From Roseobacter sp. (GTDB lineage: Bacteria > Pseudomonadota > Alphaproteobacteria > Rhodobacterales > Rhodobacteraceae), in contig JAGXHA010000004.1 in the NCBI GenBank assembly GCA_024636475.1, positions 1 to 64,000 on the forward strand: a stretch of DNA of 64,000 nucleotides, in the 5' to 3' direction. A model generated the notes under the pieces. The model was given only the letters and a program-made list of their open reading frames with translations. It searched no databases and had not been told where the DNA came from. Positions within the stretch are counted from its first letter, which is position 1, and each line of letters starts with the position of its first letter. The position numbers and the translations under genes are program-made. Below, piece by piece: positions 1 through 7,662 of the stretch.

Positions 1-104
1 AAGCACACTACCCAAATCCCCATAGCAACAAACGCCCCACCAAGCAAAACCCCGCGATTTCCCGCTTGAGCGCTTCTCCGACGCCAGGCAAAGATCCGCG
101 TCAC
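1..104 (-). CDS. Possible N-terminus of a membrane protein, cut by the window edge
   Basis: A minus-strand frame is open from a GTG at 104 down to the window edge. Its predicted start, MTRIFAWRRRSAQAGNRG, is arginine-rich and is followed by a hydrophobic stretch (VLLGGAFVAMGIWVV), as in a protein with a cytoplasmic N-terminus and a first membrane helix. There is no convincing ribosome binding site and only 34 codons are visible, so this may be chance. No family can be assigned. Confidence 0.25.
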   Translation of the reverse strand, partial: MTRIFAWRRRSAQAGNRGVLLGGAFVAMGIWVVC

Positions 105-375
105 ACAAATGTCGCGCGTGGCGTCCGAGAAACCTACACCGAAGCAGTCACCGGTGTTGATCGCGGCGAATGGCAACTGTGTCCTTGACCTCGGCCCCGA
201 CCTTTCGGTAGGCGTTGGCAATCATTCTTGCGTTTTGCCGTAAGGGACGCAAGCGGCACACTGTCCGATCAACAGGTGCAAAACATCGCTTTTCACAACC
301 TGATTGATCGGTATCATGTACGTATCCGGCAAGCGGCGTTTGCGTCAGAGAGACTAACCCTCACAAGGAAGCTCT
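105..375. other. Intergenic stretch without recognisable features
   Basis: I see no gene, RNA or strong repeat here. The short plus-strand frame that runs through it continues antisense into the DUF2061 gene and reads like a shadow. Confidence 0.5.
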
Positions 376-618
376 TTAAGTCTTGGTCCCCATGTGAAAA
401 CGCGTTGCCGCTGGCACCAGGACGCGCCCCCACGCAACTTTCGCCCAAGCGATCTCGTGAATAAAATACGCGATAAAGCCTACGATACACCCGACGATGG
501 CAATCCCACCACCTGCCGCGACTGAACCTGTGAAAAGGAACCCGATCAACATCATTGTGATGAACCCCGAAACTTGCCAGGTGACGGCTTTCGCGAGAAG
601 TCTGGTTTTACTGTCCAT
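376..618 (-). CDS. DUF2061 family small membrane protein
   Basis: This 80-residue protein begins MDSKTRLLAKAVTWQ and carries two hydrophobic segments (about residues 15-33 and 37-53). The segment FITMMLIGFLFTGS and the ending YFIHEIAWAKVAWG are typical of DUF2061, a family of small inner-membrane proteins of unknown function. The family call rests on recognised motifs; no biochemical role is known. A ribosome binding site (GGAGAG) lies 6-7 bases before the ATG on the minus strand. It stands alone, divergent from the XRE regulator at 740. Confidence 0.8.
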   Translation of the reverse strand: MDSKTRLLAKAVTWQVSGFITMMLIGFLFTGSVAAGGGIAIVGCIVGFIAYFIHEIAWAKVAWGRVLVPAATRFHMGTKT

Positions 619-739
619 AGGGGTCTCTCCACATACTTTGCGTTAGGGTCTGTATATCGCCCCACAGTCAGCGTGGACATTATGTGAATTTGCTGCGTTA
701 ATCCCTGTCTGTTGCTTTTTATCTACAAGGTGGTTTCTA

Positions 740-1582
740 ATGGACAAGCGTGATCGAGCTGACTTATTCCGAAAACGTCTCTCCGAGGCGATGACGCATA
801 CCGGCACGACCCGTAGTGCGTTATCCAGAGCCACACAGGTGGATCGCTCAACCATTGGTCAACTCCTTAAAGACGACCAACCCCGGCTCCCTAATGCGCA
901 ATTGGCAGCCGATGTTGCCGTGGCCCTACGGGTCAGCACGGATTGGCTCCTTGGGCTCACCAACAGACCCGAGACTCCTGGCGATATCGTAGCGGCGGCG
1001 CTGTCGCTCAGCCCGGCCGAGCGCACCTCGGCGGACGCACAGTTGCTCGCATGGCACCATGAGGCCGCAGGCTATAAGGTGCGCCATGTTCCTGCGACCT
1101 TGCCGGATATTCTAAAAACCAAACGCATACTGGAGTGGGAATATGCATCGGTTGCAGATCAGCGTTTGCCAGCAGCATTCGACGCAATGCACGACCAACT
1201 TGAATGGTTGTCCTCAGGTGTTTCCGACTATGAAATTGCCATCCCCCTTCACGAAATCGAGGCCTGCGCAGCGGGAACCGCTTACTACAAGGGCGTGGAT
1301 GAAAGCATCAGGTACGAACAACTGAATTTCATTGCCGATCAGTGCGATCAGATGTTTCCAAGGTTGCGCATCTTTCTTTTTGACGCGCATCACGTGTTCA
1401 GCTCGCCCGTCACGATATTTGGCCCCAATTTGGCTGTCGTTTATGTCGGGCAATGCTATCTCGCTTTTCGCGAACTCGAACGCGTAAAATCTCTCTCAGG
1501 TCATTTTGACTGGCTTGTGCGCGAGGCTGTCGTGGACGCCCGGAATGTAGCGACGCACATCCGTTCCATGATGAAGGAGTGA
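740..1582 (+). CDS. XRE-family helix-turn-helix transcriptional regulator
   Basis: This 280-residue protein has an N-terminal Cro/C1-type DNA-binding domain (about residues 8-72). The recognition region is SALSRATQVDRSTIGQLLKD, and the domain ends in the usual STDWLLGLT motif. The C-terminal 200 residues resemble no ligand or peptidase domain I recognise and could form a sensing or dimerisation domain. A good ribosome binding site (AAGGTGG) precedes the ATG. The downstream IS remnant suggests an accessory locus, and the regulated target is not evident from the neighbours. Confidence 0.8.
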   Translation: MDKRDRADLFRKRLSEAMTHTGTTRSALSRATQVDRSTIGQLLKDDQPRLPNAQLAADVAVALRVSTDWLLGLTNRPETPGDIVAAALSLSPAERTSADAQLLAWHHEAAGYKVRHVPATLPDILKTKRILEWEYASVADQRLPAAFDAMHDQLEWLSSGVSDYEIAIPLHEIEACAAGTAYYKGVDESIRYEQLNFIADQCDQMFPRLRIFLFDAHHVFSSPVTIFGPNLAVVYVGQCYLAFRELERVKSLSGHFDWLVREAVVDARNVATHIRSMMKE

Positions 1583-2029
1583 TGGAAGGCGGCTAAGGGC
1601 CGTTCATCCCTGACACTTCTGAACCAGAAGACCCGTGATCCATCTAAACCAGCCGTTGGTTAGGAATTGGGCATGGTCGGATTTGTCCGCGTTGGCGATC
1701 TTCACCCTTCGAAAATGCTGCAGGATCGACGAATGGCCTGTGTGGATAGCTGCTGCAAAGCAAGACATGTTTGAAGTTCGTTTTGCACTGGTCAGAAGCA
1801 GACGTGTGTCCGGCCTGTTTGCGCGGCACATGTGGCCGCTGGCCCTCCCTCTCGGAACATTGCTTCGCAATGTCTTGCCGGGCAGTGGATGGTTTCCGCA
1901 AACCAAGTCCCAAACCGGTTTGCGGACAAGTGATGTCTCTGACATTCGATGGGTTTTTTTGGCTGACGGGCTGACTGTGCTCCATCATTTCAATGGTCAT
2001 GCTATCTCGTGTGTTCTGTTCTCCTCAGT
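1583..2029. other. Non-coding stretch between the XRE gene and the IS110 remnant
   Basis: Several overlapping frames exist on both strands but none resembles a known protein or has a ribosome binding site. The part next to 2029 is probably the 3' flank of the IS110-type element. Confidence 0.4.
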
Positions 2030-2869
2030 TTAGATCCTGTGCGGTCTGTCGTATTCGTTCTTGCCCAAAACGGCCCGGATGATCCGCGCCGTCTTGTTCG
2101 CCACTGCCACGGTGGCAAGGCGGGTTGGTTTGCGTTCAAGCAACGCTCGGGACCACGGATCAACGCGTTCGGGATGTGTTTTCATCTGCCTCAGCCGAGA
2201 AGTCATCCCAGTGACCAGCAGGCGTCTGATATATCGATCCCCCATCTTTGTGATACGTCCAAGTTTCTCCTTGCCACCACTTGATCGGTTGAGCGGCGTC
2301 AGCCCCGGCCAGGCGGCAAATTCGCGACCGTTCTTGAACTGACTGGCATCACCCGCTGTTGCTACAATGGCTGACGCGGTCACAGGCCCAACACCCGGGA
2401 CCGACCGAAGTAACGTCACGCGGGGGTCCTGCTTGGCTTGAAGCCGTAGACGCATTTCATACCATCGCACGCGGAGGTGCAAAGCAACAAGTTGGTTGCT
2501 CAGATTGCCAAGCACATCAGTAGCAACTTCCGGAATGCCTGACTTATCGCCATCCAGCACACTCTTTGCAAACTTGATCGCGCTGCCGATCCCCTGCGCA
2601 ATCACGATACCGAATTCGCCCAGCAAGCCACGCAGCATATTACTGAGTTGGGTTCTTTGCCGGACGATCAGATCACGGGCTCGGTGGAGGAAGAGAACGC
2701 CCTGTTGCTCTGCTGACTTAATCGCGACAAATCGCATTGTTGGATGCGTCACCGCCTCGCAGATGGCGGCGGCATCAACCGCATCGGATTTGCCCCGTTT
2801 CACATAGGGCTTCACATAAATCGCTGGAATAAGACGCACATCATGACCAAATTTCCCTGCATCGACGTT
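2030..2869 (-). pseudogene. IS110-family transposase, 5'-truncated
   Basis: The frame encodes about the last 270-280 residues of an IS110-type (DEDD) transposase. It starts within the motif GHDVRLIPAIYVKPYVKRGK and includes the C-terminal Transposase_20 domain with SVPGVGPVTASAIVATAGD, FAAWPGLTPLNRSSGGK and RITKMGDRYIRRLLV. Full-length members have roughly 330-350 residues, so the N-terminal catalytic DEDD part is mostly missing. An in-frame TGA at 2870-2872 lies just before the conserved region, where resemblance stops abruptly. This is therefore an inactive remnant. The break lies about 55 bp before the start of the nucleotide cyclase gene at 2927, so the truncation may have placed foreign DNA at that gene's promoter. 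Confidence 0.85.
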
Positions 2870-2926
2870 TCATGATACTATGAGGCCGAGGGCTCACGCG
2901 GGTCCAACTGATCTGAGGGGGTGGAC

Positions 2927-3976
2927 ATGGAACGCAAGTTGGCGGCGATTTTGGCTACGGATATCGTCGGTTTTGCAGGGCTTGTCTCGCGCGATGAAAG
3001 TGGAACTCTGGAGCGGTTGGAACGGCTCAAATGCGACGTGATCGAAATGCTGGTCGGGGCGCATAGAGGCCGGGTTTTCAAATCCACGGGAGACGGTTTC
3101 CTTGCTGAGTTCTCAAGCACGATGGAAGCGGTGAGTTGTGCTGTTGGAATTCAACGGGCATCAGCGCTCGCGGCGCGTCAGTCGGGTGACAAAGAGGCTC
3201 TTGTGCTTCGGGTCGGTGTGTCTGTCGGAGACGTGGTGGTGCAGGGGGACGATTTGCTGGGCGACGGAGTGAATATTGCCGCGAGGCTTGAGGCGATCGC
3301 AGAACCGGGTGGCATCGCCGTGTCAGGCGACGTAATGGCCCAGATCAAAGGCAAGGTCGACCTGCCGCTGGAGGACTGCGGCTACAAGCGCCTCAAGAAT
3401 TCGGATGCCCAAATTCATGTCTACATGACCCGGTCAAAACCCGGAAAAGTGGGGGGGTTTCTGGATTTTGACGAAGACGATTTGGCAAACATGGTCATTC
3501 AGGGCGGCTGTCTGTGCGGAGCCGTCCGATACGCAGTCCAAGCGCCGCCGATTAGCACGGGGTACTGCCATTGCAGCTGCTGTCGGAAATTCTCCGGATC
3601 AGTGGTAAACGCATGGACGGCTTTTCCGCTATCTGCATTTCGGTTTTTGCATGAAGAACCAAGCTATGTCGCGTCCTCGCCTATAGCGGAGCGCGGATTC
3701 GGTCCCAAATGTGGTGCAAGCCTTACCTACAAACTGGTTCGGCCGGGGAAAACAGCCTATCTGGTTGTGCATACATCAAGCCTTGATGAACCGGAAAACT
3801 TTGCGCCATCAGTTCATTCGGGCATTGAGAGCAAGATATCCTGGTTCGATATCCTGGATGATCTGCCACGAACCCGGTCCGCCGATTCCAAGGTTTTGCA
3901 GGAAGCGTGGGCGAGTGTCGGGTTGCCTGATCCCGAAAGCTGGGGCCCATTGGCCAGGCCACCGGAAGTGTTTTGA
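2927..3976 (+). CDS. Class III adenylate/guanylate cyclase fused to a GFA-like domain
   Basis: Residues 1-170 form a class III nucleotide cyclase domain: LAAILATDIVGF (metal Asp12), FKSTGDGFLAEF (Asp56) and LGDGVNIAARLEA (Asn115, Arg120). These suggest an intact active site making cAMP or cGMP. Residues 190-349 match the GFA/CENP-V zinc fold, with GGCLCGAVRY (Cys195, Cys197) and CHCSCCRKFSG (Cys214, 216, 219). The second CxxC pair is broken because FGPKCGASL has Gly259 where Cys is expected. The ATG at 2927 is preferred because AGGGGG precedes it at 2915-2920 and MERKLAAILATD is the usual start of the family. A run of seven G at 3451-3457 sits in the linker, so the fusion might have arisen by a frameshift. 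The nucleotide made and the role of the zinc domain are unknown. Confidence 0.85.
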   Translation: MERKLAAILATDIVGFAGLVSRDESGTLERLERLKCDVIEMLVGAHRGRVFKSTGDGFLAEFSSTMEAVSCAVGIQRASALAARQSGDKEALVLRVGVSVGDVVVQGDDLLGDGVNIAARLEAIAEPGGIAVSGDVMAQIKGKVDLPLEDCGYKRLKNSDAQIHVYMTRSKPGKVGGFLDFDEDDLANMVIQGGCLCGAVRYAVQAPPISTGYCHCSCCRKFSGSVVNAWTAFPLSAFRFLHEEPSYVASSPIAERGFGPKCGASLTYKLVRPGKTAYLVVHTSSLDEPENFAPSVHSGIESKISWFDILDDLPRTRSADSKVLQEAWASVGLPDPESWGPLARPPEVF

Positions 3977-4289
3977 AGAAGTGGGCACCTTCGCTCTAAG
4001 GTCTTCGTTTCAAATGCCTAAAGTCATGGCCAAAACAACTGCTTAGTCCGCACAATAGAGAGTACACCGGCCTTCGGGTGCTGATGTACAGCGAACGGCT
4101 CTTTTGTCTCGAACACCTACGTTTCAGTCGACAAAAATGCTGCACCCTGCACCAACGGCCGCTTTGACGGGCCGCACCGTAGCATCCGGAATGGTTGCAC
4201 GAAGGTCGGCTTTGCGCAGGACGTTGGCTTTTCAAAGTACAGATTTATAGCGGTTTCCGACGGCCAAATGCACGAGGCCGCAACACCCC
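3977..4289. other. Intergenic stretch between convergent genes
   Basis: No gene or convincing terminator is seen. Short frames here are out of phase with any known family. Confidence 0.45.
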
Positions 4290-6077
4290 TTACCCTGCGA
4301 GTTGTGCGGGCTCGATTGTTTGTTGGTCGACCAACTGAAACTCAACATGAAACGTCGTACCGATGCCCACTTGGCTTTCATAGAAGATATCGCCCGACAT
4401 CTGCTTGGCCAGCTTCTTCGAGATGTGCAGGCCAAGCCCGGATCCCTGGGTCGAGGATTGTCCACTATTTTCCAACTGCTCGAAGCGACCGAAGACCTGG
4501 CTTTCCATGCCGTCGGGGATTCCTCGGCCAGCGTTCTTAATTGACAGTTTCACCTGCCCATTCGAAGTCGTGAGCGCGCCCTCGACGACGCCACGTTCCT
4601 CCGAAAACTTGATGGCATTCGATATCAGGTTATCAATGATCTGACGGATGGCAAAAGCGTCCCCAGTGACAACTGCAAATTGCATGACATCAGCCAGGGC
4701 AAGCCGAATGCCGCATTCTGCTGCGAACATTTTGTTCTCCTCGAAGCTCTCTTCAAGCAGATGGCCAAGATCGACCGGCTTGCTTTCCAAAGTCAGCGCA
4801 TCGATGTCGATCTTTTGCGCCAACAGAATGTTGTCGACCAGTCGTGATAGGCGAGCCCCGTTTCGGTGGGCAATGTTCAGAAGCGAACGAATAGGATCAG
4901 CTACATCTCCAAGGCGACCGCTAAGTGCGAGCGTCAGCCCCCCGGTGAGCGAGGTCAGGGGGGTCCGCAATTCATGACTGACAACGGAGATGAAGTCGTC
5001 TTTCGCCCGGTTGGCGTCGTCTGCCCGTTGAAGTGCATCCTCCAGGGCCAACGTAATAGACAGCCGATCTGTAATGTCGACGAATGTGACGCTCCATCCG
5101 AGAATGGTCTCTGATGGATCAAGTGGGTTCTCGATTTCTCGGATTCTGGGTTCATAAACCCGCTGTCCAACTCTCAGTTGGGTGGCGTCTTCGGTCGCGT
5201 TCAGATTCTCGTTATTTGCGAGGAGGTCGCTCAGCAAACGACCAGCGCCTTGATGCCGTTCAATCTGTTTCGCTGCCGTGTTCATTTTGACTGCATTTCG
5301 ATGTCTATCGATCAGAACGACGGGTTCACTCATCGTGTTGAAAAGTATGGACTGGCCGACAGAGGCCATATCAAGTGTTTTGTTGGTCAGAAGCATCCAC
5401 GTAAAGGGGAGGAGCCCAAGAGCGAACATAAAAGCGGTCGGATCGAGACCAAAGACGGTAAAGCCAAAGCCAACATAGGCGCCATTCGCAATCAAAGGGG
5501 TTAACGTAATCACAACCAGCATCGTCAGCAGTGGCCATGCAACCCGCTTGGCTCGGATGAAAGCCTTCACCAGACAGAAGAGTGTCGCAAGCACAAACGC
5601 ATACATGGTTGCAATAATCCCATAGAACCCTGGCCCATGAGCATAGCTTACGTAGACCTCACCCGGCGGAATGAACGAGGAATTTGTATAAAAAAGGTGG
5701 TGCCATTGGTTGGTGGCGGCAAAAGCAAAGATGGCTAAGGGGACGACGATCAACACCGTGCCGACTCTGCGCTTTTTAAGCCAGGCTGCATTGTCGATGT
5801 AAGCGAAGACGAAGAAACACCAGGCAACTGGCAAAAGGGCATTGCCCAACCATGCCAGAGTTGCCCATTGCAACTGACAGGAGAAAGTGCGCGATGCAGC
5901 CTCCAAGCCAATCATCAACAATGTCCAGATCATGGCAAGGAAGGTAAGCGCGTAGTAGCTTTTACCTTGAAAACTCTGAAATTTCATCATCCAGAACAAA
6001 ACAAGACACGCGACTGCACTGACCCCGATGACCATCCACAAGGTGGGCGCCGCTACCAATCCATCAAAGCACGTCAT
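4290..6077 (-). CDS. Sensor histidine kinase with N-terminal 7TM region
   Basis: This 595-residue kinase has seven predicted membrane helices in its first 230 residues, of the type called the histidine-kinase N-terminal 7TM region. A PAS-like segment follows (about 235-345, with VLIDRHRNAVKMN). The HisKA domain has its phospho-acceptor in VVSHELRTPLTSL (His near 368). The HATPase_c domain has IIDNLISNAIKFS, NAGRGIPDGM and GSGLGLHISKKL. All catalytic boxes look intact. GGAAAG precedes the ATG by six bases. No response regulator is adjacent, so it is an orphan kinase and its signal cannot be read from context. Confidence 0.88.
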   Translation of the reverse strand: MTCFDGLVAAPTLWMVIGVSAVACLVLFWMMKFQSFQGKSYYALTFLAMIWTLLMIGLEAASRTFSCQLQWATLAWLGNALLPVAWCFFVFAYIDNAAWLKKRRVGTVLIVVPLAIFAFAATNQWHHLFYTNSSFIPPGEVYVSYAHGPGFYGIIATMYAFVLATLFCLVKAFIRAKRVAWPLLTMLVVITLTPLIANGAYVGFGFTVFGLDPTAFMFALGLLPFTWMLLTNKTLDMASVGQSILFNTMSEPVVLIDRHRNAVKMNTAAKQIERHQGAGRLLSDLLANNENLNATEDATQLRVGQRVYEPRIREIENPLDPSETILGWSVTFVDITDRLSITLALEDALQRADDANRAKDDFISVVSHELRTPLTSLTGGLTLALSGRLGDVADPIRSLLNIAHRNGARLSRLVDNILLAQKIDIDALTLESKPVDLGHLLEESFEENKMFAAECGIRLALADVMQFAVVTGDAFAIRQIIDNLISNAIKFSEERGVVEGALTTSNGQVKLSIKNAGRGIPDGMESQVFGRFEQLENSGQSSTQGSGLGLHISKKLAKQMSGDIFYESQVGIGTTFHVEFQLVDQQTIEPAQLAG

Positions 6078-6187
6078 AATTGTCTTTCCGCAGCCTCTTG
6101 CTTGTCGGTGGATGACATCACATGGTTGTGTTCAAAAATTGACCGATAAGTGACGATTGTGCAAGCCTAAGCGGACTGCCGGTTCGG

Positions 6188-6604
6188 ATGGAAATAGACT
6201 GCTTTTTTCCAGCATATACAACCTACTGCGACGGCCTTTTCCGGTGGCTCTTGTTCACCACAGTCCGTTTGACCAGCTCCTTAAAAGCCGCGAAATTCCA
6301 GCCGTACCCGACGGTCACAACCAAGCCGACCATCGAAGAAGAAGTGTGGCCGAAGGCCTGGCTCAGTGAGGCAGGCGACAGCGGCCAATTTTACGATGAA
6401 CCCAATTTGGTACCAGACAAGAACGGCTACCTTTCTTGGAAGTTAGGCTTGTTATCCGCAGCGCTCATGACCGACATGGATGTCTGTGCCCCCATGGAGA
6501 GCACAGATATCGCAGGTTTTTCTGGTGATCTTGATGTGGTGCCCGCGGTGGCCAATCTTGGCATTCGCACGCATCACCTGAAAGAAGTGGAAAGACGCTG
6601 TTGA
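6188..6604 (+). CDS. Uncertain ORF, possible hypothetical protein
   Basis: The frame spans 138 codons. The middle part (TIEEEVWPKAWLSEAGDSGQ and following residues) has a composition compatible with coding, while the first 40 residues do not. There is no clear ribosome binding site and no family is recognised. It may be a remnant or a chance frame between the 7TM kinase and the secreted-protein cluster. Confidence 0.25.
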   Translation: MEIDCFFPAYTTYCDGLFRWLLFTTVRLTSSLKAAKFQPYPTVTTKPTIEEEVWPKAWLSEAGDSGQFYDEPNLVPDKNGYLSWKLGLLSAALMTDMDVCAPMESTDIAGFSGDLDVVPAVANLGIRTHHLKEVERRC

Positions 6605-6756
6605 AAAAACAACGAAAAAATACGACACTTTTTCTGGATGTAAGGGTGCTGGGTGCCACGCAGGTTCAAGGCGGGCATCTGCGAAGGGCCTCATGGCCTA
6701 TGGATGACCGTACCATACGGTGACGCGATCCCACCCGCCAACCAATGGAGAGACAC

Positions 6757-7356
6757 ATGCCAATCAGAAAGTATGCCCCGGCGGCAGTCGGGCTCGTCAC
6801 CGCTTTGGCGGCACCCGCCAGCGCACAGGATAGCGAAACGCTTTGCGGAGTTTCTGGTGCTGCGGCGCTTGAGGCGGTTTCAAACCATCTCGAAGGCGAG
6901 TGGGTCACCGAGTTCAAGGCGGGATACGTGGTCGCGGGGCCGATGGTGATACCCCACGGTGCCGGGCCAGCAGAGACTGGGCGTCTTGAATTGCGCAACG
7001 GGCGTCTGACCATCGTTCCCGACAACCCGGAGGGTGTCGATCTCGCCCTTGACTGGGAAACGGGTGTCGATTGGAGCTTTGACGCAGAGCCATCGCTGCC
7101 TGATGGCATGACGGCGACGAACGTGCCCGATCTGGAAATTGACGACAACGAGCTCGAAGTACTCACGGGCTGTGCCGTGAATGACCTGCCACGCCTCGTC
7201 GGCGCGGCCAGCATCATGACCAATGGCGTGTCGATGACCTTTACCCTGCCGCTTATCGTTGTGAACCAAGATCTGCTTTATGGCTTCCAACAGGTGCATG
7301 GAGTCGCGCGTGCTCAGGCTGTCATGGAACGGCGACCGGTCGTGTTGCACCGTTGA
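6757..7356 (+). CDS. Secreted protein of unknown function
   Basis: The start at 6757 is chosen because GGAGAG lies at 6747-6752 and the protein then begins MPIRKYAPAAVGLVTALA, a standard signal peptide with probable cleavage after PASAQ. The mature part has about 175 residues and two cysteines (LCGVSG, LTGCAVN) that could form a disulfide. It contains alternating beta-like segments (GRLELRNGRLTIVPD, SMTFTLPLIVV). I recognise no family. It is the first of a series of exported proteins on the plus strand up to 12186, so it probably acts in the periplasm or outside the cell. Confidence 0.7.
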   Translation: MPIRKYAPAAVGLVTALAAPASAQDSETLCGVSGAAALEAVSNHLEGEWVTEFKAGYVVAGPMVIPHGAGPAETGRLELRNGRLTIVPDNPEGVDLALDWETGVDWSFDAEPSLPDGMTATNVPDLEIDDNELEVLTGCAVNDLPRLVGAASIMTNGVSMTFTLPLIVVNQDLLYGFQQVHGVARAQAVMERRPVVLHR

Positions 7357-7404
7357 ACTGCTGACCTTTGCCTGAGACGTGGCTGGGCACTTATTAGAGA
7401 CAAC

Positions 7405-7427
7405 ACGCTTCGAAAGCGTAGAAATCT
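7405..7427 (+). terminator. Weak hairpin terminator candidate
   Basis: ACGCTT (7405-7410) and AAGCGT (7414-7419) form a perfect six-base-pair stem with a three-base loop, about 50 bases after the preceding stop codon. The following AGAAATCT is only partly T-rich, so termination is uncertain. Confidence 0.35.
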
Positions 7428-7662
7428 TTTCTTCCCCCATAGATCTTTTCCGTTCAATTCTGCTGAAAATGGGTTTTGGGGAACAAGCTACGATGCACGA
7501 TGTCATGGCGTTGCAAGTTTTCAAAAAGGCCGGATTTTGATTTCCCACGCCGGATGGTTTAACGTCTAGATAGCAGCCTTCACCCAGTCCGGGTGTGGCA
7601 AACGCGGGAGAACTGAGACATGCGGGGAAAATCCCGCTTGAGCAAACAGGGAAGGTCACGAC

